Assembly (NCBI RefSeq): GCF_017811815.1
Contig: NZ_JADKZI010000009.1
Location: 21,311-85,310 of the forward strand
Length of the DNA stretch: 64,000 bases
Source: Flavonifractor sp. AGMB03687
GTDB taxonomy: Bacteria; Bacillota; Clostridia; Oscillospirales; Oscillospiraceae
Reading direction: 5' to 3'
Shown in pieces: positions 15,426-24,064 of the stretch (its first letter is position 1; every line of letters starts with the position of its first letter). The position numbers were made by a program, and so were the translations under genes. Below the pieces are notes generated by a model. The model worked only from the letters and a program-made list of their open reading frames with translations. It made no database searches and was not told the origin of the DNA.

Positions 15426-18400
15426 TTACTTGAAGTACTCGGCGCCGCTCTCCAACAGGGGCTGATACTTGTTGCCGGGGATGTTGAGGGCAACGTGATC
15501 GCCCCGCCGCTCGGAGTGGCCCATCTTGCCAAAGACCCGGCCGTCGGGGGAGAAGATACCCTCAATGGCGCACAGGGAGCCGTTGGGGTTGACGTCGATG
15601 TCCATGGAGGGCACGCCGCTCTGGTCCACGTACTGGGTAGCCACCTGGCCGCCCGCGATGAGCTGATCCAGCACGCTCTGGGGCGCCACGAAGCGGCCCT
15701 CGCCGTGGGAGATGGGGATGGCGTGGAGGTCGCCCACGTTGGACTTGAGCATCCAGGGGGAGTTGACGGAGGCCACCCGGGTGGTGACGTACCGGCTCTG
15801 GTGGCGGCCGATGAGGTTGTAGGTCAGGGTGGGACAGTTCTCATCCATGTCCCGGATCTCGCCGTAGGGCACCAGGCCCAGCTTGACCAGGGCCTGGAAG
15901 CCGTTGCAGATGCCCAGCATCAGGCCGTCCCGGTTCTTCAGCAGGTCATGGACCGCGTCGGTGATGGCGGGATTGCGGAAGAAGGAGCAGATGAACTTGG
16001 CGGAGCCGTCGGGCTCGTCGCCGCCGGAGAAGCCGCCGGGGATAAAGACGATCTGAGCCTTGCGGATGGCGCCCTCCAGCTCCACAGTGGACTGGAGGAG
16101 ATCGTCGGCAGTCAGGTTGCGGATGTTCACCGTCTCGGCGTCCATGCCCGCCCGCAGGCAGGCCCGGACGGAGTCATACTCGCAGTTGGTGCCGGGGAAC
16201 ACGGGGATGACCACCCGGGGCCGGGCGATCTTGGACTTGCACACGGCGGGAGAACGCTTGTCCCAGGAAATAGCCTCCACCGGGGCGGCCTTGCCCGCCT
16301 TGGTGGGGTACACGTCCTCCAGCACGCTCTCGTTGAGGGAGAGCAGCTCGTCGATGGAGGCGGAGTCGCCGTTGACGCTGATGACAGCCTCGGCGGTGGT
16401 GTGGCCGATGAGCTGGCCGCCCTCGCATTCCTCGGTGAGCTGGGCCACGATGGCACCTGGCATGGGGGCATCCCAGTCCAGGCTGTTCTCCACGCTGGCA
16501 AAGCCGATGGTGTTGCCGAAGGCCATGTTCATGACAGCCTCGCCCAGGCCGTTCTCTACGGCCCAGGCCGCCTCCACCTTGCCCGCCTGATGGAGGGCGT
16601 ACAGGGTCTTCCAGGCGCTCTTGCTGTCCTCAGAGGCGAAGAGGTACACCGGCTTGCCCGCGGTCTTGAACTCGGGGGAGAGAACCTCCTGGGCCTTCAC
16701 CGGGGCGATGGCGAAGGAGATGAGGGTGGGGGGCACGTCCAGGTCCAGGAAGGAGCCGGACATGGAGTCCTTGCCGCCGATGGCGGCGGCTCCCAGCTCC
16801 AGCTGGGCATCCAGGGCGCCCAGCAGGGCGGCGAAGGGCTTGCCCCAGCGCTGAGGCTCGGTACGCAGCTTCTCAAAGAACTCCTGGAGGGTCAGGTAGG
16901 CCTTCTCATAGTTTGCGCCCGCCGCCACCAGCTTGGCCACGGAGGTGTACACCGCGCTGTGGGCGCCGGCGTAGGGATCGGCGGACAGCTGGTCGGGGTC
17001 GCAGCCCCAGGCCATGACGGAGGCCTGGTCGGTCTCCTGGTTGGGCTCCACGGGGAAGAGGGCGGCCATGGCCTGGGCGGGAGTGCGCTGGGTCTTGCCG
17101 CCGAAGGGCATGAGCACGCTGCCCGCGCCGATGGAGCCGTCAAACCGCTCGGTGAGGCCCCGGCGGGAGGCGGACTTCAGGCTGGCAGCCATCTCCCGCA
17201 GGGTGCGGAACTTCTTGTCGCTCTGGGGGGCGTGGGCCTTCTCGTCCACCTGGACGGAGGCGTGTTTCACCGCGCCGTTGGTGTTCAGGAAGGCACGGGA
17301 CAGGTTGGCCACGGTCTGGCCCCGCCAGGTCATGACCATGCGGGGGGACTCGGTAACGGTGGCCACCTGGTAGGCCTCCAGGTTTTCAATGGCGGCACAA
17401 TTCATCAGGGTCTGGGCATCCTCGGGGGCCACCACCACGGCCATACGCTCCTGGGACTCGGAGATGGCCAGCTCGGTGCCGTCCAGGCCGTCGTACTTCT
17501 TGCGGACGGCGTCCAGGTCGATGGACAGGCCGTCGGCCAGCTCGCCGATGGCCACGGATACGCCGCCGGCGCCGAAGTCGTTGCACCGCTTGATGAGGCG
17601 GGTCACGTTGGGGTTGCGGAAGAGCCGCTGGAGCTTGCGCTCCTCGGGGGCGTTGCCCTTCTGGACCTCGGAGGCCATGGTGTCCAGGGAGGCCAGGTTG
17701 TGGCTCTTGGAGGAGCCGGTGGCGCCGCCGATGCCGTCGCGGCCGGTGCGGCCGCCCAGCAGGATGACCACGTCGCCGGGGGCGGGGGTCTCACGGCGGA
17801 CATGATCGGCGGGGGCGGCGCCCACCACCGCGCCGCACTCCAGGTGCTTGGCGATGTAGCCCTCGTGGTAGAGCTCGGCCACGTGGCCGGTGGCCAAGCC
17901 GATCTGGTTGCCGTAGGAGGAGTAGCCGGCGGCGGCAGTCTGGGCGATCTTGCGCTGGGGCAGCTTGCCTTCCAGGGTCTCGCTCACCGGCACCCGGGGA
18001 TCGCCGCAGCCGGTGAGGCGCATGGCCTGGTGGACATACACGCGGCCGGACAGGGGATCCCGGATGCAGCCGCCGATACAGGTGGCAGCGCCGCCGAAGG
18101 GCTCAATCTCGGTGGGGTGGTTGTGGGTCTCGTTCTTGAACATGAGCAGCCAGTCCTGCTCCTTGCCGTCCACCTGAGCGGGCACGTGGATGGAGCAGGC
18201 GTTGATCTCCTCGCTCTGGTCCAGCTCGGGCAGCAGGCCCCGCTTCTTCAGGGTCTTGGCGCCGATGGTGGCGATGTCCATGAGGGTCTGGGGCCGCTTG
18301 GCGGCCTTCTCCTCGCCGTACACCTCCACACGGGCGGCCAGGTAGCGGTCGTAGGCCGCCTTGACGGCGGGGTCGGTGATCTCCACGCTGTCCAGGTGGG

Positions 18401-19097
18401 TGGAGAAGGTGGTGTGGCGGCAGTGATCGGACCAGTAGGTGTCCACCACCCGCACCTCGGTGAGGGTGGGATCCCGCTTCTCCTCATCCCGGAAATAGGC
18501 CTGGAGGAAGGTCAGGTCCGCCAGGTCCATAGCCAGGCCGTACTGGTTGAGCAGGCTCTCCAGGCCCGCCTGATCCAGGGTGGTGAAGCCCTCCAGCACC
18601 GCCACGTCAGCGGGCTCGGGGTACTGCTGGATCAGGGTCTCGGGCTTGTCCAGCAGAGCCTCTCGGCTCTCCACCGGGTTGATGAGGTAGCCCTTGGCCT
18701 TGTCCAGATCGGTCTCGGACAGAGCGCCGGCCAGCACATAGACAGTGGCGGAGCGGACGGTGGGCCGCTCGCCGCCGGTGAGCATCTGAATGCACTGGGC
18801 GCAGGAGTCGGCCCGCTGGTCGTACTGGCCCGGCAGGGCCTCCACCGCCAGCAGGGCGCCCTCGGTCTCCGGCATGGTCTCATCCCACAGCTGATCCACC
18901 TGAGGCTCGGACAGGATGGTGGTGCGGGCGGCCTCATAGGCGCTCTGCTCCACACCCTCCACGTCGTAGCGGCGAATGACCCGCACGCCGGTAAGCCCGC
19001 TGAGTCCCAGGGTACCCTTCAGTTCACCCAGCAGGTGTCCGGCCTCCACGTCGAAGCCCGGCTTCTTTTCCACATAACAGCGAAATACCTTCCCCAT
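15426..19097 (-). CDS. purL: Phosphoribosylformylglycinamidine synthase, single-chain form
   Basis: A 1223-residue enzyme of purine synthesis that converts FGAR, glutamine and ATP to FGAM. The single-polypeptide type joins the synthetase and glutaminase parts, which most Firmicutes split into PurS, PurL and PurQ. Visible blocks include VVDTYWSDHCRHTTF, MFKNETHNHPTEIEPFGGAATCIGGC, the second synthetase half, and the C-terminal glutaminase with nucleophile context GICNGFQAL and PISHGEGRF. I chose ATG 19097 (MGKVFRCYVEKK) after GGGAGG. No other pur genes are adjacent. Its leader contains a strong hairpin. Confidence 0.95.
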   Translation of the reverse strand: MGKVFRCYVEKKPGFDVEAGHLLGELKGTLGLSGLTGVRVIRRYDVEGVEQSAYEAARTTILSEPQVDQLWDETMPETEGALLAVEALPGQYDQRADSCAQCIQMLTGGERPTVRSATVYVLAGALSETDLDKAKGYLINPVESREALLDKPETLIQQYPEPADVAVLEGFTTLDQAGLESLLNQYGLAMDLADLTFLQAYFRDEEKRDPTLTEVRVVDTYWSDHCRHTTFSTHLDSVEITDPAVKAAYDRYLAARVEVYGEEKAAKRPQTLMDIATIGAKTLKKRGLLPELDQSEEINACSIHVPAQVDGKEQDWLLMFKNETHNHPTEIEPFGGAATCIGGCIRDPLSGRVYVHQAMRLTGCGDPRVPVSETLEGKLPQRKIAQTAAAGYSSYGNQIGLATGHVAELYHEGYIAKHLECGAVVGAAPADHVRRETPAPGDVVILLGGRTGRDGIGGATGSSKSHNLASLDTMASEVQKGNAPEERKLQRLFRNPNVTRLIKRCNDFGAGGVSVAIGELADGLSIDLDAVRKKYDGLDGTELAISESQERMAVVVAPEDAQTLMNCAAIENLEAYQVATVTESPRMVMTWRGQTVANLSRAFLNTNGAVKHASVQVDEKAHAPQSDKKFRTLREMAASLKSASRRGLTERFDGSIGAGSVLMPFGGKTQRTPAQAMAALFPVEPNQETDQASVMAWGCDPDQLSADPYAGAHSAVYTSVAKLVAAGANYEKAYLTLQEFFEKLRTEPQRWGKPFAALLGALDAQLELGAAAIGGKDSMSGSFLDLDVPPTLISFAIAPVKAQEVLSPEFKTAGKPVYLFASEDSKSAWKTLYALHQAGKVEAAWAVENGLGEAVMNMAFGNTIGFASVENSLDWDAPMPGAIVAQLTEECEGGQLIGHTTAEAVISVNGDSASIDELLSLNESVLEDVYPTKAGKAAPVEAISWDKRSPAVCKSKIARPRVVIPVFPGTNCEYDSVRACLRAGMDAETVNIRNLTADDLLQSTVELEGAIRKAQIVFIPGGFSGGDEPDGSAKFICSFFRNPAITDAVHDLLKNRDGLMLGICNGFQALVKLGLVPYGEIRDMDENCPTLTYNLIGRHQSRYVTTRVASVNSPWMLKSNVGDLHAIPISHGEGRFVAPQSVLDQLIAGGQVATQYVDQSGVPSMDIDVNPNGSLCAIEGIFSPDGRVFGKMGHSERRGDHVALNIPGNKYQPLLESGAEYFK

Positions 19098-19117
19098 ATG
19101 TACCTCCCTTAAAACTT

Positions 19118-19153
19118 CCCGCGGATGGAATGTCCTCCATCCTGCCCCGCGGG
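19118..19153 (-). promoter_or_regulatory. Hairpin in the purL leader
   Basis: On the transcript, CCCGCGG (plus 19147-19153) pairs with plus 19118-19124, and GGATGGA pairs with TCCATCC inside it. A further GC hairpin lies just upstream (about 19155-19172). It ends about 20 nt before the purL start and could be an attenuator or ligand sensor; I do not recognise it as a known riboswitch class. Confidence 0.5.
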
Positions 19154-19226
19154 TGCCGCCATGCGGCGGGCGGCGCGCCTTTGACCCGGTCAGCTCCATT
19201 GGTCTGCCGGGTTTGTCTCTTTCATA

Positions 19227-19256
19227 ACTATAGCACGGCACACCGGCCCCCGGCAA
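19227..19256 (-). promoter_or_regulatory. Possible purL promoter
   Basis: On the minus strand TTGCCG (plus 19251-19256) and TATAGT (plus 19227-19232) with an 18-nt spacer, 130 nt before the purL start, giving a leader that contains the hairpin. Confidence 0.45.
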
Positions 19257-19310
19257 TAGGCAATCCCACCGGAGATCAGGCCCTCCCAGGCCCTGTTTTC
19301 CGTCCGCAGA

Positions 19311-19339
19311 TTTACTTTTCTTCTGTCGCATGCTATACT
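19311..19339 (+). promoter_or_regulatory. Promoter of the zinc-ribbon membrane protein gene
   Basis: TTTACT at 19311-19316 and TATACT at 19334-19339, spacer 17 nt, 77 nt before the start codon. It is divergent from the possible purL promoter. Confidence 0.6.
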
Positions 19340-19415
19340 TTTCTTAAACCGGCGCCTGCCGGGGCCTATCTCTGCGGTGCACCCGCCGCGCCGCCCAAGG
19401 TAAGGAGTGTTGTGT

Positions 19416-20147
19416 ATGTATTGTCCCAAGTGCGGAAAAGAAATGCCCGACGGCTCCGCGTTCTGCAGTAACTGCGGCGCCAGCATGAGCGGCACCGCCT
19501 CCACTGCCGGACAGCCCTCCCCGGCCAGCGCGGCACTGGGCGGGCTGGTGGGCTTTCTGAAGGCCTACTTCCGTTCCCCGGTCCAGGCCACCCGGGACAC
19601 CCTGGCCAAGAAGGACCTGGTCACCCCTCTGATCCTGCTTGGCATCCAGCTGGTGGCCTGCATCCTGATGGCCTTCGGCCCCTGCGCCAAGCTGAGCGCC
19701 ATGAGCTACGGCTACCTGAACATCCCCTTCCAGCTGTGGTTTGTGGGCGGTCTGGTGGGCGGCGCCATCTGCATCGCCCTGTTCCTGGGGCTGCTCTTCG
19801 GGGGCGCCAAGCTGCTCAAATCCACCTGCACCTTCCAGGACGTGGTCATGGTGTGCGGCAGCCACTCGGTGTTCGTCTCCATCGTGATGCTGGCCTCCTT
19901 CGTGTGCTTCCTCATCTCCATCAACCTGGGCGCCTGGCTCTTCTTCCTGTCCCTCATTCTGTGGGTGGCGCTGGGGGTGGACTCCTTCCGGGCCCTTGTC
20001 CCCGAGATGGAGTCGGGCAAAAGCTGGCTGGTCTATCTGGGCGTGGTGGCCGTTACCCTCATCCTGGCCCTGCTGCTGGTGGGCCGCGGTCTGCTGCCCA
20101 GCCTGGTGGGCTCCTCCTTCAGCAGCCTGTTCAATTCCCTGCTGTAA
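19416..20147 (+). CDS. Zinc-ribbon membrane protein, Yip1-like
   Basis: The 243-residue protein begins with a zinc ribbon (MYCPKCGKEMPDGSAFCSNC, two CxxC pairs at residues 3-6 and 17-20), a Ser/Ala/Gly linker, then five or so hydrophobic segments from about residue 70 to the end. Zinc-ribbon plus integral-membrane architecture is common in Firmicutes and sometimes classed with Yip1-like proteins; the function is unknown. I chose ATG 19416 after AAGGAG. It is a single-gene unit with its own promoter and a perfect terminator. Confidence 0.75.
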   Translation: MYCPKCGKEMPDGSAFCSNCGASMSGTASTAGQPSPASAALGGLVGFLKAYFRSPVQATRDTLAKKDLVTPLILLGIQLVACILMAFGPCAKLSAMSYGYLNIPFQLWFVGGLVGGAICIALFLGLLFGGAKLLKSTCTFQDVVMVCGSHSVFVSIVMLASFVCFLISINLGAWLFFLSLILWVALGVDSFRALVPEMESGKSWLVYLGVVAVTLILALLLVGRGLLPSLVGSSFSSLFNSLL

Positions 20148-20156
20148 ACGAACATG

Positions 20157-20199
20157 AAAAAGCCCGGGTGAACCGCATGCGGTTCACCCGGGCTTTTTT
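20157..20199. terminator. Bidirectional terminator
   Basis: A 15-bp perfect stem (20162-20176 with 20179-20193) with an AT loop is flanked by A-run and T-run. It separates the zinc-ribbon gene from the convergent sigma/anti-sigma operon. Confidence 0.95.
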
Positions 20200-20206
20200 C
20201 GTTCGG

Positions 20207-21070
20207 TCAGGATGCCTGCTCCGGCAGGGGAATGGCAAACTCCTGCACCCCCATATAGCCGGGGGCGATCTCATACTTCTCAAAGAGGACCACCACATTC
20301 TTGTCGGCGTCCAGGTAGAAGGTCTGATCGTCGGAGATGGACTCGAAGCCGCCCTCCCCCTGGAGGAAAAAGACGTTGTCCGGGTCCTGGCTGCGGCGGG
20401 CGATCTCCTCAGAGATGGCGGCGTTGGCACTCTCCTTGTAGTCGGGACCCAGCAGGTCCTTCAGGGTGACCTCCCGGCCGGCCGTCAGGTCGATGTTGTA
20501 GGCGTAATGCTCGGTATAGGCGCTGGCCAGGGTCTCGGTCTTGGTGATGACGAAGGAGAGGTACTGCTCGGTCTGGCACTTGATCTCATAATCCACGCTG
20601 ATGACGATAGGCATGAAATCGTCGGGGTCGCCGCCGGTCTCCACATAGGCCTCCTTGGTCTCCCGGGCCCGGTCCTCCGCCTCCTGGAGGATCTGGTCAA
20701 GGCGGGTGGAGATCTCAGTGTTCACCCGCTGCTCCAGGTCGGTGTCGCCCGCCAGATCCAGGGCGGGCAGACGCACGTCAATGAGGTGGTCCCGGTCCTC
20801 CACGGTATACTGGGTGACGGTGAACACCCGGGCCAGGTCTCCCAGCACGGGCACCTCGGACACGGCCTGGGCAAAGGTGGGGCTGGCGTTCACCAGCAGC
20901 ACAAAGCAGGCGCAGGCGGCCAGTCCGGCGGACAGGCTCCGCCGCACGTTCCGCCGGTGGGCTCTCTTACGCTCTCCCGCCCGCAGGGCGGAGGCCACGG
21001 CAAAGTTCAGTTCCTCCGGCGGCTGGGTCTCCCGGTATTGCTGCCGGGCCTGCTCCCATAGGTCCTTCAT
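20207..21070 (-). CDS. RsiV-like anti-sigma factor with DUF3298 domain
   Basis: A 287-residue membrane protein with a short basic cytoplasmic part, one membrane segment at about 45-66, and an extracellular region with a DUF3298-type domain (GREVTLKDLLGPDYKE, then EIAPGYMGVQEFAIPL). This is the layout of RsiV, which holds sigma V inactive and in Bacillus is cleaved after binding lysozyme. Its ATG overlaps the sigma factor stop (ATGA), so the two are made together. Lysozyme sensing here is only an analogy. Confidence 0.85.
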   Translation of the reverse strand: MKDLWEQARQQYRETQPPEELNFAVASALRAGERKRAHRRNVRRSLSAGLAACACFVLLVNASPTFAQAVSEVPVLGDLARVFTVTQYTVEDRDHLIDVRLPALDLAGDTDLEQRVNTEISTRLDQILQEAEDRARETKEAYVETGGDPDDFMPIVISVDYEIKCQTEQYLSFVITKTETLASAYTEHYAYNIDLTAGREVTLKDLLGPDYKESANAAISEEIARRSQDPDNVFFLQGEGGFESISDDQTFYLDADKNVVVLFEKYEIAPGYMGVQEFAIPLPEQAS

Positions 21071-21558
21071 GTTGCAACCTCCTCCCCCGTGAGCTCCCGC
21101 AGCCTGCGCAGACTCTTGTACAGGCGGGATTTCACGGTGTTCAGATTGGTCCCGGTGACCCGGGCGATCTCTTCCAGCTTCATGTCCTCAAAGAAGCGCA
21201 GGCGGATGATGGCCTGCTCCTTGGGACCCAGGCGGTCGATGGCGGCGTACAGGTCCAGCCGTTCCGCCGGGTCGCTGGCAGGGGCGGGAGCATCGGTGGT
21301 GGAGTCCTCCAGCGACACCAGCCGCTTGCCCCGCCGGTAGTGGTTCATGCTCTCGTTGAGCAGGATGCGGTAAAACCAGGTCTTCATGTACTCCGGCTGA
21401 CGGAGGGAATCGGATTTGGACAGGGCCCGGACAATGCTCTCCTGCACCACATCCAGGGCAGCGTCCCGATTTTTGACATAGCTGTACGCCAGGCGGTAGA
21501 AATCCTCCTGGTGGGACACGATATACTCGCTCAGCTGCTGCCGGATGTTGCTGTCCAA
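21067..21558 (-). CDS. ECF-type RNA polymerase sigma factor
   Basis: A 163-residue sigma-70 family protein with region 2 (DFYRLAYSYVKNRDAALDVVQES, then the WFYRILLNES stretch) and region 4 (LGPKEQAIIRLRFFEDMKLEEIARVTG.N.NTVKSRL). I placed the start at TTG 21558 (LDSNIRQQ) because the open frame upstream overlaps the previous gene and AAAAAGGAG lies just before. The gene sits between an SGNH hydrolase and an anti-sigma factor. The probable targets are cell-envelope genes including its own operon, where an ECF-like promoter is visible at 22586-22610. Confidence 0.88.
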   Translation of the reverse strand: MDSNIRQQLSEYIVSHQEDFYRLAYSYVKNRDAALDVVQESIVRALSKSDSLRQPEYMKTWFYRILLNESMNHYRRGKRLVSLEDSTTDAPAPASDPAERLDLYAAIDRLGPKEQAIIRLRFFEDMKLEEIARVTGTNLNTVKSRLYKSLRRLRELTGEEVAT

Positions 21559-21577
21559 AGCCGGGGTACGCTCCTTT

Positions 21578-22525
21578 TTACTGGGCTGCCGTCTGGGCCG
21601 CCTGATAGGCCTCAGGGGTGACGGTGTGGCACATGAGATATTCCAGCCACTTCTGATACCAGGCCTTGGTATAGTGGACGCCGTCCACGGTGGCCTCGGC
21701 GGGCAGGATGCCGTTTGCATCGCTGAGGGCGCTCTTCACGTCCACCAGCGCCACCTGGCACTCCTCCGCCAGCTTGGGGAACACGCTGTTGAAGTCGGCC
21801 ACCCGGTCGTTGTTCACGTAGGAGGGCTGATTCTTCTGGGCGCAGATCTCCGGGTTGACGGGCACCAGGTTCTGCAGATAGATGATGGCGTCGGGCTGGG
21901 CGGCCTTGACCTCCTCCAGGAAGGACTTGAAGGCCTTGTAGAAGCTGTCGGTGCCGGGATAGCCCAGCTCGTTGATGCCCAGAGAGATGTAGATCTTCTT
22001 GTACTGGGGGCCTCTCTGCAGGGCCTCCACCACGGTGTACTTGCCGCCGTTCATCTCCACCACCTGGCGCTTGCTCATGTCAAAGATGTTCAAACCCTTG
22101 TAGCAGTAGAAGGTGGCGCCCTTGATACCGCTGTAGATCTGCAGGCCGTCGGTGCGGGAGTCGCCGATGAACAGGGCATCGGAGAAGTAGTCCATGTCCA
22201 CCGGGTCGGACTGGGGCACCGGCTGGGTGAAGGAGAAGGCCGTCGTCTGGGTATTGCCCGCCTCAGGGGTGGTGGTAGGCGTGGCCTCAGGCTCGGGCGT
22301 GGAAGTCGGGGTAGACTGAGGGGCGCTCTCCACCACGGGGGCAGAGGGGCTGGCCGTGGGGACGGTATTGGGGGTCACGTCGGCGGCAGGGGGCGCACTC
22401 TTGCCCGCGGAGGGGATGAGCAGCAGACACACACACACCACGGCGGCGGCCACCAGCAGGGGCAGGGTCACGCCGGGGCCTTTCCCCCGCTTTTTCACAC
22501 GTTTGGGATGATAAGACTGAGACAC
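21578..22525 (-). CDS. Membrane-anchored SGNH/GDSL hydrolase, first paralogue
   Basis: A 315-residue protein: basic N-terminus, one membrane segment (about 20-40), a Thr/Pro/Ser-rich linker (about 45-95), then an extracellular SGNH hydrolase domain. FIGDSRTDG is block I with the nucleophile serine, GINELG matches block III, and DGVHYTK holds the Asp/His pair. Such enzymes often remove acetyl groups from envelope glycans. I chose GTG 22525; a GTG three codons earlier directly abuts the GAGG ribosome site. It leads an operon with the sigma and anti-sigma genes, suggesting it is part of that stress response. Confidence 0.85.
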   Translation of the reverse strand: MSQSYHPKRVKKRGKGPGVTLPLLVAAAVVCVCLLLIPSAGKSAPPAADVTPNTVPTASPSAPVVESAPQSTPTSTPEPEATPTTTPEAGNTQTTAFSFTQPVPQSDPVDMDYFSDALFIGDSRTDGLQIYSGIKGATFYCYKGLNIFDMSKRQVVEMNGGKYTVVEALQRGPQYKKIYISLGINELGYPGTDSFYKAFKSFLEEVKAAQPDAIIYLQNLVPVNPEICAQKNQPSYVNNDRVADFNSVFPKLAEECQVALVDVKSALSDANGILPAEATVDGVHYTKAWYQKWLEYLMCHTVTPEAYQAAQTAAQ

Positions 22526-22585
22526 AGGAGACACCTCGTTCTTTTAATCTGAATCCGGCTGTCAGTTGCAGCGTTCTGATTCTTA

Positions 22586-22610
22586 GACGGCAGCACGGCG
22601 CGAAAAGTTG
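22586..22610 (-). promoter_or_regulatory. Possible ECF-sigma promoter of the SGNH-sigma-anti-sigma operon
   Basis: On the minus strand CAACTT (plus 22605-22610) lies 15 nt before CGTC (plus 22586-22589), resembling the AAC/CGT boxes of ECF promoters. It is just downstream of the terminator of the previous operon and about 60 nt before the SGNH start, as expected for autoregulation. Confidence 0.45.
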
Positions 22611-22634
22611 AAGGCGCAGGATTTATTTTTGCAG

Positions 22635-22665
22635 AAAAAACGCCGGGAAATACCCGGCGTTTTTT
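22635..22665. terminator. Terminator after the DUF4358 lipoprotein gene
   Basis: CGCCGGG at 22641-22647 pairs with CCCGGCG at 22653-22659, with A6 before and T6 after. Confidence 0.93.
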
Positions 22666-22679
22666 GTGGGGGGACCGAT

Positions 22680-23156
22680 TCAGTTCAGGCCGTCCAGCAC
22701 CTTCTGGGCGGCGGCGGCGTCGGCGGCCACCACCAGCAGGGCGGTGTTGCCGGACTGCTCCACGATGGCGTGATTGAGCTTGTCCACCTCGGCGGGCATG
22801 TAGCTCTTCAGGGCTTCGATCTGGTCGCTCACCCGCTTGTCCAGGGCCTCCTTGGCGGTCTTGGCGGCAGCCTCGTCGGTGAGGGTGAGCACGGCGATCT
22901 CCTCGGCGCCCATGGACAGGGAGGTGTACACGGCGCTGTCGGTGATGGTGGAAGCGTCAATGCCGTACATGGCGGCGGCGGTGTCCTTGTCCAGGGTGTC
23001 CAGGGTATCGGTGAAGGCTCTGGAGTCCAGCAGGGCCTGGGCAGTGGCGGCGGGATCGTAGTTCTTGGCGGCGGTCTCGCCTCCGCCGCCGCAGGCGGAC
23101 AGACACAGGCACAGGGCCAGAACTCCGGGTACCAGACGGGTCAGCAGGTTTTTCAT
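22680..23156 (-). CDS. DUF4358-type lipoprotein
   Basis: A 158-residue precursor with a lipoprotein signal peptide (lipobox LSAC, Cys22, followed by Gly-rich residues). The mature part fits the DUF4358 family, whose function is unknown. The start overlaps the stop of the upstream SGNH gene (ATGA), so it is the last gene of that operon and probably works at the same place on the outer face of the membrane. A strong terminator follows. Confidence 0.8.
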   Translation of the reverse strand: MKNLLTRLVPGVLALCLCLSACGGGGETAAKNYDPAATAQALLDSRAFTDTLDTLDKDTAAAMYGIDASTITDSAVYTSLSMGAEEIAVLTLTDEAAAKTAKEALDKRVSDQIEALKSYMPAEVDKLNHAIVEQSGNTALLVVAADAAAAQKVLDGLN

Positions 23157-24043
23157 GATTCTCTATCTCCTTCCATCGCGGTCTGTCCCGCCCGATAGGC
23201 CTCCGGGTCCACCGTATGGCTCATCAGACAGGCCAGCCATGTTTCATACCAGGGACGCTGAAAATGGATGCCGTCCGACGTGGCCTCACTGGGCAGGCCG
23301 TCGTTCTCGTCGGACAGGGCGCTGTATACATCCACCAGGCAGACCCGGTGCTCCCGGGCCAGCTGGGCGAACAGCTCATTGAATACGGCCACCCGGGCAT
23401 TGGTGATGCAGGAGGCCTGGCCGTACTTGGCGCACTTGGCCTCGTCCACCGGGGCCAGGTTTTGCAGATAGACCACGGCGTTGGGCTGGGCTTCCTTCAC
23501 CTGGTCCAGGAACTTGCCGAAGGTAGCCAGGTAGTTTTCCGTGTTGTAGTAGCCCAGCTCATTCATGCCGAAGGCGATGTACACTTTTCCAAACTGGGGT
23601 CCCTTCTGCAGGGCCTCCACAATGGAGTAGGACTGGCCGTCCACCGTTACCAGGCCGGGGTTGTTCACCCCGAAGATGCTCAGGCCGGTGTAGTCGTAGA
23701 AGGTGGCGCCCTTGATGCCGCTGTACAGCCTCAGTCCCTGGGTGCGGGAGTCGCCGATAAACAGGGCGTCGGAAAAGTAGTCCATATCCACCGACACCCC
23801 GTGGGGCACCGGCTGGGAAAAGTCAAAGGCAGGGGTGGGGGTAGGCGTGGGTTCCGGGGTGGGGCTGGGGGACACCGTGGCGGTAGGAACGGGGTCGGCT
23901 CCCTCCGCGAGGGAACGGTTCAGCACCGGGACGGTCACTAAAACGGCAGCCACCACAACAGCCGCCAGAATCACAGGCAGCCGCCGGCGGCGGGGCTGGG
24001 GTGGAGGCTCCTCGGAGATTTTATGATACAGAGAGCGGGACAA
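23153..24043 (-). CDS. Membrane-anchored SGNH/GDSL hydrolase, second paralogue
   Basis: The 296-residue protein has the same layout as the product of 21578-22525: membrane segment at about 23-42, a Pro/Thr-rich linker (SPTPEPTPTPTP), then the hydrolase with FIGDSRTQG, FGMNELG and DGIHFQR. The two share long near-identical stretches (DMDYFSDALFIGDSRT, LYSGIKGATF), so they arose by duplication. I chose TTG 24043, with GAGGTG 8 nt upstream. It follows the HAD gene closely and overlaps the DUF4358 lipoprotein gene. Confidence 0.83.
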   Translation of the reverse strand: MSRSLYHKISEEPPPQPRRRRLPVILAAVVVAAVLVTVPVLNRSLAEGADPVPTATVSPSPTPEPTPTPTPAFDFSQPVPHGVSVDMDYFSDALFIGDSRTQGLRLYSGIKGATFYDYTGLSIFGVNNPGLVTVDGQSYSIVEALQKGPQFGKVYIAFGMNELGYYNTENYLATFGKFLDQVKEAQPNAVVYLQNLAPVDEAKCAKYGQASCITNARVAVFNELFAQLAREHRVCLVDVYSALSDENDGLPSEATSDGIHFQRPWYETWLACLMSHTVDPEAYRAGQTAMEGDRES

Positions 24044-24064
24044 GCTGGATGCACCTCATTTATG

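Noticed and set aside
15417..19112. 1231-codon open frame opposite purL
   Set aside because: Gly/His/Val-rich shadow frame; the minus strand encodes a complete purine enzyme.
19098..19331. 78-codon N-terminal extension of PurL
   Set aside because: It would cover the promoter and leader hairpin; the family start and ribosome site are at 19097.
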